The notes: a model not told the origin generated them from the letters alone. A stretch of 64,000 nt of DNA from Kangiella koreensis DSM 16069 (GCF_000024085.1 NC_013166.1:1984001-2048000); one strand, 5' to 3'; numbered from the stretch's first letter, positions 29,919 to 40,275 are shown. Numbers and translations are program-made.

Positions 29919-30000
29919 TAAATTTATTTTTGCGATGATGAGTTTACGAGTTGTAAATACCCAAGGGGGCAGACCCTGATTTTGAGCAAAAATAAATTTA
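29919..30000. repeat. 15-bp perfect inverted repeat enclosing the 21-bp repeat
   Basis: TAAATTTATTTTTGC (29919-29933) and its exact complement (29986-30000) enclose about 52 bp that includes the shared 21-bp sequence. The arrangement resembles a small element with terminal inverted repeats. Confidence 0.75.
29958..29978 (+). repeat. Dispersed 21-bp repeat, copy B
   Basis: Exact reverse complement of 13715-13735. It lies inside the inverted-repeat element 29919-30000. Confidence 0.85.
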
Positions 30001-30048
30001 ACAAAGTATCGTAAAGTAAAAGTGCGTAGAAATGATTTAGATGAAGAT

Positions 30049-30130
30049 GAGGCGCGGCGAAAGCACATTAAAAGAGAGGCGTTCACATATAGTGAATAAC
30101 GAGCTTTTAATGTGCTTTCAACAAAGCCTC
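30049..30130. repeat. Nested inverted repeat just after yebC
   Basis: A perfect 16-bp arm pair (GAAAGCACATTAAAAG, 30059-30074, with 30104-30119) has outer GAGGC/GCCTC arms and an inner TTCAC/GTGAA hairpin. It begins 18 bp after the yebC stop on the minus strand, so it may end or protect the yebC transcript. Confidence 0.7.
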
Positions 30131-30147
30131 ACCAAGTATAAACATTT

Positions 30148-30891
30148 CTAGACTAGATCGTAGGATTCAGAAGGAATATCCGCGTTCGTATAAACATTTT
30201 GCGTATCGTCCAACTCTTCCAGTCGGTCAACTAGGCGAATCACTTTGGCACCATCGTTAACGTCCAATTCCGCTTGGGTTGACGGTAACATTGAAACTTC
30301 TGCATTTTCTGGCTCAAAGCCTGCTTTGACTAACGCTTCTTTAATATCAAGAAAATCTTCAGGTGTGGTTTGCAGCTCAAAGGAGCCATCATTGTGAGCG
30401 ACAAAATCTTCGGCGCCGGCTTCTAACGCAGCTTCCATCAGCGCTTCTTCTTCCACATTGTCACCAAAAATAAACTGACCTTTTTTCTCGAAAAGGTAAG
30501 CAACCGAACCATTAGTACCGAGATTTCCACCATGTTTGGTAAACGCATGTCGAACTTCGCCCACAGTACGGTTTTTGTTGTCGGTCATACATTCGACAAG
30601 AATCGCGACACCACCAGGACCATAACCTTCATAGGTGAGCTCTTCGTAATTGTCACCTTCAGCATTACCGGTACCACGTTCGATCGCTTTCTCGATGGTA
30701 TCTTTCTTCATGTTAGCGCCGAGCGCTTTATCCATGGCGGCTCTTAGTCTTGGGTTATCATTGGGATCGCCACCACCTTCTTTCGCGGCAACTACGAGCT
30801 CGCGAATGATTTTAGTAAAGATTTTTCCGCGCTTGGCATCTTGTGCTGCTTTGCGGTGTTTGATGTTTGCCCATTTGCTGTGACCAGCCAT
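30148..30891 (-). CDS. yebC: YebC/PmpR family protein
   Basis: Conserved YebC/TACO1 family protein of 247 aa. The N-terminus [22 protein letters not shown], then [21 protein letters not shown] and [17 protein letters not shown] are diagnostic. Members have been described as DNA-binding regulators and, more recently, as aids to translation of difficult sequences. GAGG lies before the ATG. The neighbours aspS (upstream) and ruvC (downstream) are the classical order. Confidence 0.96.
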   Translation of the reverse strand: MAGHSKWANIKHRKAAQDAKRGKIFTKIIRELVVAAKEGGGDPNDNPRLRAAMDKALGANMKKDTIEKAIERGTGNAEGDNYEELTYEGYGPGGVAILVECMTDNKNRTVGEVRHAFTKHGGNLGTNGSVAYLFEKKGQFIFGDNVEEEALMEAALEAGAEDFVAHNDGSFELQTTPEDFLDIKEALVKAGFEPENAEVSMLPSTQAELDVNDGAKVIRLVDRLEELDDTQNVYTNADIPSESYDLV

Positions 30892-30924
30892 AATTTACCT
30901 CTCGATTCGAAGGCTCATTCTTTA

Positions 30925-31008
30925 CTCTAACTTTGTTAAATTGAAATTTTATCTGCTCACGGATTGTTAATACGCTCCGCTATAAAATTTCAATTTGCCG
31001 CGTTAGAG
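30925..31008. repeat. Long two-part inverted repeat between aspS and yebC
   Basis: Outer arms CTCTAAC / GTTAGAG and inner 15-bp perfect arms AAATTGAAATTTTAT / ATAAAATTTCAATTT are separated by short mismatched segments. The loop is about 29 bp. It could fold into one long hairpin in the aspS-yebC transcript. Confidence 0.7.
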
Positions 31009-31181
31009 TTTTGTCTAATCCTTCTCTTACACGTTTTGATCTTTTTCATACTTAAGTTTGTTCAAGCTTGTCATTTAGCAAATGTAAAATCCGCACTTTC
31101 TCAAACTTTATACCGCGAAATTGTTTAGCCCAAAGCGTTCTTTCTAAATACAATGTCACTTTAGGCTACTTTATTAATTCC

Positions 31182-32954
31182 TTACTTTTCTTTCTTCTTA
31201 ACTTGAATACCTAACTCATCCAGCTGCTTTTCCTCAACAACACTTGGTGCTTGCGTCAACGGACAGCTCGCTGTGGTAGTTTTCGGGAATGCTATAACAT
31301 CACGAATTGAGTCCGCACCAACCATTAACATTACCAGACGATCAAGACCGAAGGCCAAACCACCATGTGGAGGACAACCGAATTTCAGTGCATCCAATAA
31401 GAAGCCGAACTTTTCTTTCTGTTCAGTTTCATCAATACCCAGAATATCGAAAACAGTTTCCTGCATATCCTGATTATGAATACGAATCGAGCCACCACCA
31501 ACTTCGCTGCCGTTTAGAACCATGTCATACGCTTTAGACAGGGTCTCTGTTGGATTAGCTTTAACCGCTGCGGCGTCGTTGTCTTTCGGTGCGGTAAACG
31601 GATGGTGTAGTGCATGAATTTCACCATCAATCTCTTCAAACATTGGGAAGTCGACTACCCACAATGGCTTCCACTCGTCACGAATCAGTTCAAGGTCCGC
31701 TGCAACTTTCAATCGCAACGCGCCCATGGCATCAGCAACCACTCGCTTGGTGTCTGAGCCGAAGAAGATAATGTCACCTTCCTGTGCTCCTACTTTTTCA
31801 ACAATCGCTAATGCTTTGTCGTCGCCTAGGAATTTCAGGATTGGGCTTTGTAAGTTTTCAGCACCTTGACCATTGACCTTCATCCAGGCCAAACCTTTGG
31901 CGCCATAAATACCAACAAAGTTGGTGTATTCGTCAATTTGCTTACGACTTAGTTTCGCACCACCAGAAACACGAAGCGCGGCCACACGGCTTTGCTCGTC
32001 TTTGGCTGGGCCCGCGAATACTTTAAACTCTACGTCCTTAACGATTTCATCAACGGTTACCAATTCCATATCGGTGCGCAAGTCAGGCTTATCAGAACCA
32101 TAACGTTCCATCGCTTCGGCATAGCTCATGCGTGGGAATGCCGGCAGTTCGATTGCCATTAATTCTTGGAACAAGTGACGAATCAAACCTTCCATCAACT
32201 GCATCACTTCTTCCTGATCGAGGAACGAAGTTTCGATATCCAATTGAGTAAATTCAGGCTGGCGATCAGCACGCAAATCTTCATCACGGAAACATTTAAC
32301 AATCTGGTAATAACGATCAAAGCCAGACATCATCAGCAACTGCTTAAACAGCTGAGGTGATTGTGGCAAGGCGTAGAATGAGCCTTTATGTACCCGACTC
32401 GGTACCAGATAGTCACGCGCACCTTCTGGCGTCGCCTTGGTCAAAATGGGTGTTTCCACATCAATAAAACCATGCTCATCCATATAACGGCGCATGGCGC
32501 TGGTGACTTTATGACGGAAAATCATGTTCTGCGCCATTTCTGGACGACGCAAATCAAGGTAACGGTATTTCAGGCGTTGTTCTTCAGATGCTTCCAGATT
32601 CTCATCAATTGGAATAGCCGGCGGCTGTGCTTTGTTGAGAATAGTCAGCTCCTGCGCCAACACCTCAATCTCGCCAGTGGTCATGTTTTTATTGACCATC
32701 TCATCCGGACGCGCACGTACCTGGCCTTTGACCTGAATCACAAACTCATTACGAAGCTGCTCTGCGGTAGCAAACAACTCTTTAAAGTCAGGATCAATCA
32801 CCACCTGTATCAAACCGCTGCGATCACGCACCTGAAGGAAAATAAGCCCTCCAAGGTCACGGCGACGATGCACCCAGCCCGACAATGTAACCGATTGATT
32901 TACTTCGTTTTTTGATAGTTCGCCACAGTAGTGGCTTCGCATTTTGCTTGTCAT
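31182..32954 (-). CDS. aspS: Aspartate--tRNA ligase
   Basis: Class IIb synthetase charging tRNA-Asp. An N-terminal OB anticodon-binding domain ([23 protein letters not shown]) is followed by the catalytic core with motif 2 [20 protein letters not shown], the bacterial insertion domain, and motif 3 [13 protein letters not shown]. The open frame extends 45 codons upstream to 33089, but homology begins at the ATG at 32954, giving the family's 590 aa. Confidence 0.97.
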   Translation of the reverse strand: MTSKMRSHYCGELSKNEVNQSVTLSGWVHRRRDLGGLIFLQVRDRSGLIQVVIDPDFKELFATAEQLRNEFVIQVKGQVRARPDEMVNKNMTTGEIEVLAQELTILNKAQPPAIPIDENLEASEEQRLKYRYLDLRRPEMAQNMIFRHKVTSAMRRYMDEHGFIDVETPILTKATPEGARDYLVPSRVHKGSFYALPQSPQLFKQLLMMSGFDRYYQIVKCFRDEDLRADRQPEFTQLDIETSFLDQEEVMQLMEGLIRHLFQELMAIELPAFPRMSYAEAMERYGSDKPDLRTDMELVTVDEIVKDVEFKVFAGPAKDEQSRVAALRVSGGAKLSRKQIDEYTNFVGIYGAKGLAWMKVNGQGAENLQSPILKFLGDDKALAIVEKVGAQEGDIIFFGSDTKRVVADAMGALRLKVAADLELIRDEWKPLWVVDFPMFEEIDGEIHALHHPFTAPKDNDAAAVKANPTETLSKAYDMVLNGSEVGGGSIRIHNQDMQETVFDILGIDETEQKEKFGFLLDALKFGCPPHGGLAFGLDRLVMLMVGADSIRDVIAFPKTTTASCPLTQAPSVVEEKQLDELGIQVKKKEK

Positions 32955-33228
32955 AGGTATTTCTGCCTGAAACCTGAATAATTTAAGAAGGGAAAAACCC
33001 CGAAAAAACGCAGTATGGTACGCCACAGCTTGCCGAGTAGCAAGCTGCGAGCCCTTGAATTGCTGAATTGTAACCCAGTTCCTGAGCACAGATTAAGCGT
33101 TTTTCTGTAATAAAAGTTACTAACCAATGCCACACTCTTGTCACCTTGTACTGACAAAATAGCCAGCATGAAAAAGTATTTATTTGAAGCGACATCACGA
33201 AAGTCCAATTCATTGGGAGTAGCAGCTT

Positions 33229-34935
33229 ATGATTAATAGCAACAACCTGGTGGAACAATTCTTACCCAAGCTGGAAAAATCACCGCGCATAAAATCAGGA
33301 GTATCGCGTCTTATCGCCAATTTGTTCCATGAGCAAGAAATCAATCGATTCATCGAACAGAACCAGCATCTCTCTCCCTGCGACTTTCTGGAAAAGGTCA
33401 ACGAGCATCTTGGGCTGAGCTATGCCGTCAGTAATTCTTCATTGGAAAATATCCCCGTGTTCGGGCGCGTGGTGATCATTGCCAACCACCCGTTAGGCTC
33501 ATTGGATGGGCTTGCGTTACTAGCCTTAGTACATTCGGTTCGCAAGGATGCCAAAATCGTGGTTAACGAACTGTTAGGGTCATTGGCACCACTGCGCCCC
33601 TTCTTCTTAGGCGTCAACAATCTTACCGGACAGAGCAGCCGCGATAAGATTCAGCAAATCCACCAATCACTGGAGGATGAACAGGCGGTCATATTCTTCC
33701 CTGCGGGTGAGGTTTCGCGCTTGTCCATCAAAGGTGTGCGCGATAGCAAATGGCACTCAGGTTTCCTGCGCATGGCAAAGCATGTAAAAGCACCCGTTTT
33801 GCCGATTCATGTTGGTGGCAAAAACTCAAAATTCTTTTATGGCTTATCGCTGATAGCCAAACCAGTCAGCGCTCTTTTACTGGTTCGTGAAATGTTCAAA
33901 AATGTCTCACTGACACTACCGATCAAAGTTGGCAAATTGATTCCATACGCTTCATTTAGCGGCATGTCACCTGCCAGCAAAGACAGCATTGCTCGCTTCA
34001 AAGAGCACCTATACGGCTTAAAGAAAGACAAGAGTGGGTTTTTTGAGACAGAGCAATCGATTGCTCACCCAGAAAAGAAGCAACTGCTCAAAGAAGAACT
34101 AAGCAGCTGTCGACTGATTGGTCAAACCCATGACAGCAAAAAGATTTACCTACTTGAAAATACCATCGACTCGGTATTACTTCGTGAAATTGGTCGCCTT
34201 CGAGAAGTCGCTTTCCGCAAAGTTGGTGAGGGTACTGGCAATCGTCGTGATATCGATAAATTTGATTACTACTATAAGCACATCGTGCTGTGGGATGAGC
34301 AGGATCTAGAAATTGTCGGTAGCTACCGTATAGCCGACATCAACCGTCTTCAAACTGATCAAGAACTTTATTCGGAAACCCTGTTTGGATACGAAGATCA
34401 ACTGCGAAAGAAATTCCCGATGGCCATGGAGTTAGGCAGAAGCTTTGTGCAACCACGCTATTGGGGAAAACGCAGTCTTGACTATTTATGGTTTGGAATC
34501 GGTGCTTACTTACGTGAGAATCCGCATGTACGGTATTTGTTTGGCCCCATCAGTCTCAGCAATGATTATCCGGCCTTTGCCAAAGATCTCATTATTTATT
34601 TCTACCATAAGTTTTATGGTGCGCCGTTGCTATTAGCACGCTCCTTCAATGCTTATCGCATTAAGCCGGTACAGAAAGCCAAGCTAGAGAAACTGTTCAG
34701 TCATCAGGATGAGAAAGAGTCCTTTGCCATTCTTAAATCAGAATTGGCGAAACTTAGTTGCAGCGTACCGACACTTTTTAAACAATACAGCGACCTGTGT
34801 ATTGAAGGCGGCGTAGAGTTTCACGACTTTGGTTCCGACCCAGCTTTTGGCGATTGTATTGATAGTGTGGTTTGGATTGACCTGCTTAAATTAAAAGAAA
34901 AGAAGCGTAAGCGTTATATCAGTGAGTTAGTATAA
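33229..34935 (+). CDS. Bifunctional acyltransferase, OlsF-like (ornithine-lipid synthesis)
   Basis: A 568-aa fusion. The N-terminal half is a glycerolipid-type acyltransferase with NHPLGSLDG at 86-94 (His87, Asp93) and FFPAGEVSR near 155. The C-terminal half (about 300-490) resembles the OlsB/hemolysin GNAT-like acyltransferase (LREVAFRKVGEGTGN, ELGRSFVQPRYWG). Fused proteins of this plan (OlsF of Serratia and Flavobacterium) make ornithine lipids: the C-terminal part N-acylates ornithine and the N-terminal part adds the second acyl chain. Membrane association is expected. Whether the substrate is ornithine or another amino acid is not shown by sequence. Confidence 0.8.
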   Translation: MINSNNLVEQFLPKLEKSPRIKSGVSRLIANLFHEQEINRFIEQNQHLSPCDFLEKVNEHLGLSYAVSNSSLENIPVFGRVVIIANHPLGSLDGLALLALVHSVRKDAKIVVNELLGSLAPLRPFFLGVNNLTGQSSRDKIQQIHQSLEDEQAVIFFPAGEVSRLSIKGVRDSKWHSGFLRMAKHVKAPVLPIHVGGKNSKFFYGLSLIAKPVSALLLVREMFKNVSLTLPIKVGKLIPYASFSGMSPASKDSIARFKEHLYGLKKDKSGFFETEQSIAHPEKKQLLKEELSSCRLIGQTHDSKKIYLLENTIDSVLLREIGRLREVAFRKVGEGTGNRRDIDKFDYYYKHIVLWDEQDLEIVGSYRIADINRLQTDQELYSETLFGYEDQLRKKFPMAMELGRSFVQPRYWGKRSLDYLWFGIGAYLRENPHVRYLFGPISLSNDYPAFAKDLIIYFYHKFYGAPLLLARSFNAYRIKPVQKAKLEKLFSHQDEKESFAILKSELAKLSCSVPTLFKQYSDLCIEGGVEFHDFGSDPAFGDCIDSVVWIDLLKLKEKKRKRYISELV

Positions 34936-34975
34936 CGACTGTTTATATTATTTAACTTAGTTAATACTAAACTAT

Positions 34976-37081
34976 CTAAAAATTGTACGTTACTGAGACT
35001 CGTAGAGTTCTTGGTTCAAGCACATGATAATGAAGATCGTCTATCTCGGCCCCTGTTGGCTCGCTGTTTAATCTTGATGCATAAAAGTAATCAATATCAT
35101 GGTCGTTGCTATCAAGTGCATTTAAAATATCAGTAGTAATAACCCAATGATCGAAGCGGTAGCCGAGACGTAGATTGACCAAACTTGTTGAGTCTGAAAA
35201 GACACTGCCCGCTTCGTCTAAAGGACGCTCGCCAAAGTATCGCAACCGAGCACTGCCGAACCAACCGTTGGTGAAATTGGCATTAACGCCGGCTTGGATA
35301 ACTTCTTTTACAGCCCCAGGAACGAACCTGCCCTCACTTGTGTTAACAAACTCTGCATCGGTATAGGCATATTCAAGATCAAATGCCCAGTCTTTAGTGA
35401 GTCTGTAGTAAGCCGTTATCTCAATCCCTTTTCGCTTCGATGCGCCAGCGGGCTCAGTATTGCCGGCATCACCCACAAACAACAATTCGCTATCCAACTC
35501 AAGGTTCCATAACGCAACAGAAGTATTCAACTGCTCGTTCCAAAAACCCCGAACGCCCAGCTCATAACCAAAGGAACGAACCAGTGGATCGACCTTCTCA
35601 ACAGGCTGACCACTGACAGGATCAACCTTAATCGTTGTACCTCTGGCGTCGTTAGAATGAAATCCCTGGCCCATTGACCAATAGGATTCCCACTCATCAC
35701 TCAAAGCGTAAACCAGACTTGCTTTTGTAGAAAATATGCCATCATCAGTTGTTCCACCGTTCTGACTTACATCGACTCCATAAGTATTAGTATTTACCAA
35801 ACTGCTGACATCAAACTGGTAGTAGTCATAACGAAAACCGACAATGGTTTTTAAGTTTTCTGTCCAGGAAATGCTATTCTCAAAAAAGCTCGCCACACTC
35901 AACTCTTCGACTTTATCACTGCGAACCGTTCCATTACGTATTCTGTTAATGGAGCGATGGAGACCGACTTCGCCGATATCATCGTAACGAGCTTCAATGC
36001 CTACTTTATTTTTTATCGCAAGGCCATTCTGCTCACGGCTAAAATCACGAACAATTCTTCCGCCATAAACGCTTCGAGAATCTACCTGCTGAAATTGATC
36101 GCCATCAATTTCAGCATCCAAAAAATAAGTGAAGTTGGACCATAGATTTAAGTCGTACTGGATAGCATATAAACTAGCTAGATAGTTATCATTTTGCCAA
36201 TTGAGGCTTAAGCTATAACGGTTTGACTCTCCACCTACCGATGTATCAATCGAGCCGAGCTCATCAATAATACCGGCTTGCACGGCGCGCTGAGGTATTT
36301 GGTCAGCACTGTTCCAGCTGTTGTCGTAAAGCATAGCGGTCACTTCAAATATTCCACCGCCAACTTCACGACTGTTTTTTAACAAAACACTGGTTTTATT
36401 CAAGTCCTCATTAATATCCGTCCAAGGTCCATCTCTTGTGTTGATATTAACAGCATATATCCAGCTGTCTTCGACATTATCGAATCCATCGAGTATTGTG
36501 AAATTATAGTAAGCGTTCTCGCCGACTGTAAATTCGGCTACTCCATGGTTGACCTGGTTGACCGTTTTGATTTCAGCAGCGCCCGCCCCACTAAAATCAC
36601 CAACATCAGCGTAATAAGCACCTTTTTTATAACTAATTGAATCAACAGATTTGTCGATAATAAAATTTAAATCAGTATAGCCCTGACCATGTCCATGAGT
36701 TCTTAAATTGATGGGCATGCCATCAATAGAAGTAGCAAAATCTGTTCCGTGATCAAGATTAAAACCGCGCAAGAAGTATTGGTTAGCTTTGCCTGTACCG
36801 CTATGCTGAGTAACCACCATGCCTGGAACAAACTCTAAAATCTCACCGGTTCGTGACATTGGTCTTTGTTGAATTTCTTCTCGACTCACCACCCCTTGCG
36901 ATGCTGATTGCGCAACGCCAATAAGATTTTCTCTTTCTCCCAAAATAAGAACAACATCATCAATGTCTTGCTGCTCACTTTCAGTTATATTATTTTGTTC
37001 TTCGCTAAGACCTTCAGCTCGGGACTGAGTTTCGATTAACAAAAGAAGCACCGAAACGATACAGAGAACGTTATTCTTCAT
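34976..37081 (-). CDS. TonB-dependent outer-membrane receptor
   Basis: A 701-aa receptor: signal peptide (SVLLLLIETQSRAEG), plug domain (about 40-165: REEIQQRPMSRTGEILEFVPG, FLRGFNLDHGTDFATSIDGMP) and a 22-strand-type barrel ending in aromatic VSVTYNF. The short barrel and the HGHGQGYTDLNF plug motif put it in a common uncharacterised receptor group. No iron, haem or vitamin genes are adjacent and I see no clear Fur box, so the ligand is unknown. AAGG precedes the start. Confidence 0.9.
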   Translation of the reverse strand: MKNNVLCIVSVLLLLIETQSRAEGLSEEQNNITESEQQDIDDVVLILGERENLIGVAQSASQGVVSREEIQQRPMSRTGEILEFVPGMVVTQHSGTGKANQYFLRGFNLDHGTDFATSIDGMPINLRTHGHGQGYTDLNFIIDKSVDSISYKKGAYYADVGDFSGAGAAEIKTVNQVNHGVAEFTVGENAYYNFTILDGFDNVEDSWIYAVNINTRDGPWTDINEDLNKTSVLLKNSREVGGGIFEVTAMLYDNSWNSADQIPQRAVQAGIIDELGSIDTSVGGESNRYSLSLNWQNDNYLASLYAIQYDLNLWSNFTYFLDAEIDGDQFQQVDSRSVYGGRIVRDFSREQNGLAIKNKVGIEARYDDIGEVGLHRSINRIRNGTVRSDKVEELSVASFFENSISWTENLKTIVGFRYDYYQFDVSSLVNTNTYGVDVSQNGGTTDDGIFSTKASLVYALSDEWESYWSMGQGFHSNDARGTTIKVDPVSGQPVEKVDPLVRSFGYELGVRGFWNEQLNTSVALWNLELDSELLFVGDAGNTEPAGASKRKGIEITAYYRLTKDWAFDLEYAYTDAEFVNTSEGRFVPGAVKEVIQAGVNANFTNGWFGSARLRYFGERPLDEAGSVFSDSTSLVNLRLGYRFDHWVITTDILNALDSNDHDIDYFYASRLNSEPTGAEIDDLHYHVLEPRTLRVSVTYNF

Positions 37082-37164
37082 AGCATTGCCTTTTATAATA
37101 TTTATTTCACTATGAAGAACCTATCAGCAAAATTGTCGATTTAATGTGAACACCTGATTTTGTC

Positions 37165-38394
37165 CTAAAGGAGTTCAACAGGTCTTGCTGCTTTCTTGCT
37201 TTGCAAAAGCTCTTCCAATATTTTGAAATAGAGTTGACGCAACCGATCGAGCTCTTTGATGCTGACTCTTTCATTAGCTTGATGAATGGTTTTATTGCTT
37301 GGTCCAAGTTCTATGACTTGTTTGGCGATTTGTTTAATAAATCGCCCGTCGGAAATACCGCCGCCGGTAGTTAATTTCGGCTTTATACCGCACTCCTTTT
37401 GAATTGCTGACTGGACACTTTTACGCAATGAACCACGCTTAGTAATGTAGGGGGCTGCTTCATGATCCCATTCTATATCTGCTTTCAAGCCATACTTGGT
37501 TATTTTCTTTTCGACATAAGCTTTGATTTTTGAAAAGCTGTTTCTGGGTGAATAACGAAAATTGAACCATAGCTCCAGATCCGCTGGAGTCACATTCATG
37601 GCTCCACTTTCGGAATGTACTTTGACAAGTTGACAGCTGGTAGATGGGAAAAAACGACTCGGCATATCCCAGCGTTTGGAAGACAGTTTATGAATTAGAC
37701 GTGATGATTTATGGATAGGATTGATGAGCTGCTCAGGGTACCCAACATGTCCTTGCTTGCCGTGTAGGGTAATTTTGCAGTTAATGGAGCCTCGACGGCC
37801 GATACGAATCGAATCACCCAAAAGCTTCTCAGTAGTTGGTTCACCCACAATTGCACAGTCAATCACTTCATTGCGTGCCAGCAAGCTATCAACTATATGT
37901 TTTGTGCCTTCGACTGCGATGCCTTCTTCGTCACTGGTCAGCATAAAGCCAATTGCCCCCTGGTGTTCAGGATAAAGGAAAACAAACTGCTCCACCGCCA
38001 CCACCATTGCCGCCAGACTCCCTTTCATATCTGATGCGCCTCGGCCATGCAGGTAGTCATCTTTAATGACCGGGATGAAAGCCGGCGTATCCCACTTTGC
38101 ATTCTGCCCAGGTGGCACCACATCGGTATGCCCAGCAAACACCACCACCGGATGTCTCTCTCCGCGTTTTGCCCAAAGGTTGGACACCCGATTTTGATTC
38201 ATGAACTCAAGTTTGAAGCCAATCGCTTCTAATCGCTCACCAATCAGATCACAACAGCCTTGGTCGGAGGGAGTAATTGACGGTTTTCGAATGAGATTCT
38301 GTGCCAGCTCCAACATCACGGACTGGTAATCCAACTCTATTTTGCTATGTGCTTGTGTCGTTTGCTCTTTAATAACCGTTGTTTGCTTCAGCAT
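37165..38394 (-). CDS. dapE: Succinyl-diaminopimelate desuccinylase-like M20 peptidase
   Basis: Zinc metallohydrolase of the lysine/meso-DAP pathway. Metal-site motifs are intact: GHTDVVPPG, GRGASDMKGSLA, the catalytic SDEEG, GEPT and the C-terminal IHQANERV histidine. At 409 aa it carries an N-terminal extension of about 26 residues relative to the usual form; AGAGGTGG just before the first ATG supports the long start, although an in-frame ATG at 38316 would give 383 aa. No other dap genes are nearby, so a different M20 substrate cannot be excluded. Confidence 0.85.
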   Translation of the reverse strand: MLKQTTVIKEQTTQAHSKIELDYQSVMLELAQNLIRKPSITPSDQGCCDLIGERLEAIGFKLEFMNQNRVSNLWAKRGERHPVVVFAGHTDVVPPGQNAKWDTPAFIPVIKDDYLHGRGASDMKGSLAAMVVAVEQFVFLYPEHQGAIGFMLTSDEEGIAVEGTKHIVDSLLARNEVIDCAIVGEPTTEKLLGDSIRIGRRGSINCKITLHGKQGHVGYPEQLINPIHKSSRLIHKLSSKRWDMPSRFFPSTSCQLVKVHSESGAMNVTPADLELWFNFRYSPRNSFSKIKAYVEKKITKYGLKADIEWDHEAAPYITKRGSLRKSVQSAIQKECGIKPKLTTGGGISDGRFIKQIAKQVIELGPSNKTIHQANERVSIKELDRLRQLYFKILEELLQSKKAARPVELL

Positions 38395-38565
38395 AATCCA
38401 CCTCTTTTAATCTATCATTGTTGTAACAATGGCTAATGACAGGCCGGCGACATAAAGATGAAGCTTTTGCGACAACAGTCAGCAGACCCTTGCTCATAGA
38501 CTCTTTATTGCGTTCTAAAAATAGACTAAAGTGCTACTACCCTAATTGACCCATGTAATATTAAT

Positions 38566-40215
38566 ATGCGTATGACCAAATGGATTGTGGGCTTTGCCCT
38601 GTTAATAACTTCAAGTCTCTTCACCGTGGCTCAGGCTCTTCCGACCCTGATTCATAACGTTAAAGGCTATACTTTTGCTGATGGCGAGTTGGTGCAATTC
38701 GATAGCCTGTTATTTGAAAAAGATACCGTTATCGCTTATGGCTCCCATAAAGACCTGGCCGATACTGCCAAGGTCAGCATTGCTATTGATGGCAAAGGCG
38801 CGACTTTATTACCAGGCTTAACCGATGCCCATGGCCATGTTCTAGGCCTAGGCCTGAATTTAATGCGTGTCGATTTACGCGGTATTGATTCACTGGATCA
38901 AACCTTACAAACAATCAAAGACTACGCCAAAGCCAATTCAGAGCTGCGCTGGATTCAGGGGCGTGGCTGGAATCAGGTACTGTGGGCCAAAAAAGAGTTT
39001 CCAACCAAGCAAATGCTAGACCCCATAATTAACGACCGTCCTGTTTGGCTAAGCCGTATTGATGGTCATGCTGGCTGGGCTAACTCAAAAGCATTAGAGC
39101 TTGCCGGCATTACTAAAGACACCGTTGACCCCGCAGGTGGCAAAATCATAAAAGATGCCAATGGCGAGCCAACAGGCGTGTTAGTTGATGCAGCCATGGG
39201 GCTGGTTGAAAGTAAAATTCCTGAATTGAATAGCATGGAGCGTCGAACAGCTTTGGAGCTGGCTTTTGATCACATGCTTAAATTGGGTATCACTTCGGTA
39301 CACGATGCTGGTGTTGACTTTGAAACTTATAAATTGATGCTGGAAATGGCCAAACAGAATCAAATCCCGGTTCGCTTGTATGGCATGTTAAGTGGCAGTG
39401 ATACATATCTCAAAACCATGCTGGAGTTGGGCAAAGTCGAGCTTCCTTTTTTAAAATTCCGCTCCGTAAAACTCTACAGCGACGGTGCTTTAGGAAGTCG
39501 TGGTGCCGCATTACTGGCACCTTACTCTGACGATCCCGATAACAAAGGGCTTTTACTGACCACTGAAAAGAAACTTGCAGCAGATTTAAGTCTAATTACA
39601 CAATACGGCTTTCAGGCAAATGTGCATGCGATTGGTGATGCAGCCAATCGCTTAGTGCTGGATGCTTTTGCCAAATTGCCCGAAGAGCAATCTGCTGATG
39701 TGCTTCGTCATCGCATCGAACATGCTCAAGTAGTGGCACTCGATGATATCCCACGCTTTGCTGAGTTGAATATTATTGCCTCTATGCAACCAACCCATGC
39801 TACCAGCGATATGAATATGGCCGGTGATCGTTTAGGCAATGAGCGTTTAAAAGGTGCTTATGCGTGGCGCAAGATGCGTGAGCATGATGTACTGATTGCC
39901 GCTGGTTCGGACTTTCCTGTTGAGCTAGCCAACCCTTTTCTGGGTATTCATGCTGCTGTAACTCGCCAGAGCAGTGATAACCAACCTGAAGGTGGCTGGT
40001 TGCCTGGTGAAAAGCTTGACCGAGCCGAGACTTTAAAAGCATTTACCATCGATGCTGCCTATTCTGGCTTTTGGGAAGATGAGATTGGTAGTCTTGAGAC
40101 TGGCAAAAAAGCAGACTTTATTCTGATTGACAGGGATATTTTCTCAGTTGAACCAGAGTTGCTGGATGATGTGAACGTTTTGCAGACTTGGGTGGGCGGT
40201 AAACGTTTGCACTGA
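38566..40215 (+). CDS. Exported amidohydrolase family 3 protein (YtcJ-like)
   Basis: 549 aa with an N-terminal signal peptide (GFALLITSSLFTVAQA). The metal-dependent amidohydrolase fold shows the HxH site TDAHGHVLGLG near residue 88, NVHAIGDAAN, HRIEHAQVV and GSDFPVE. The C-terminal part rejoins the small beta domain (GSLETGKKADFILIDRD). Members cleave exocyclic amides or ureides; the substrate is unknown. A 24-bp hairpin at 40252-40275 follows the stop. Confidence 0.87.
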   Translation: MRMTKWIVGFALLITSSLFTVAQALPTLIHNVKGYTFADGELVQFDSLLFEKDTVIAYGSHKDLADTAKVSIAIDGKGATLLPGLTDAHGHVLGLGLNLMRVDLRGIDSLDQTLQTIKDYAKANSELRWIQGRGWNQVLWAKKEFPTKQMLDPIINDRPVWLSRIDGHAGWANSKALELAGITKDTVDPAGGKIIKDANGEPTGVLVDAAMGLVESKIPELNSMERRTALELAFDHMLKLGITSVHDAGVDFETYKLMLEMAKQNQIPVRLYGMLSGSDTYLKTMLELGKVELPFLKFRSVKLYSDGALGSRGAALLAPYSDDPDNKGLLLTTEKKLAADLSLITQYGFQANVHAIGDAANRLVLDAFAKLPEEQSADVLRHRIEHAQVVALDDIPRFAELNIIASMQPTHATSDMNMAGDRLGNERLKGAYAWRKMREHDVLIAAGSDFPVELANPFLGIHAAVTRQSSDNQPEGGWLPGEKLDRAETLKAFTIDAAYSGFWEDEIGSLETGKKADFILIDRDIFSVEPELLDDVNVLQTWVGGKRLH

Positions 40216-40251
40216 TACGAAGCGCTAACTTTTAATGAGTTAAAATCTCCC

Positions 40252-40275
40252 CTGCGTGAGCAAATGCTCGCGCAG
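40252..40275 (+). terminator. Hairpin after the amidohydrolase gene
   Basis: 11-bp stem with one mismatch (CTGCGTGAGCA / TGCTCGCGCAG), loop AA. No strong T run follows, so termination is plausible but not certain. Confidence 0.45.

Larger units (their letters stand above)
29542..30147. other. Gene-free, repeat-rich region between yebC and ruvC
   Basis: About 600 bp without a convincing gene. It contains four separate inverted repeats (29675-29785, 29813-29833, 29919-30000, 30049-30130) and copy B of the 21-bp repeat found between queE and queC. The density of palindromes suggests several non-coding repeat elements inserted side by side. Confidence 0.65.

Noticed and set aside
32388-32915. 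175-codon frame antisense to aspS
   Set aside because: It lies wholly inside the well-supported aspS gene and has no ribosome site or protein-like features.
32955-33089. Forty-five-codon N-terminal extension of aspS
   Set aside because: It is not related to AspRS; the ATG at 32954 gives the usual 590-aa protein.
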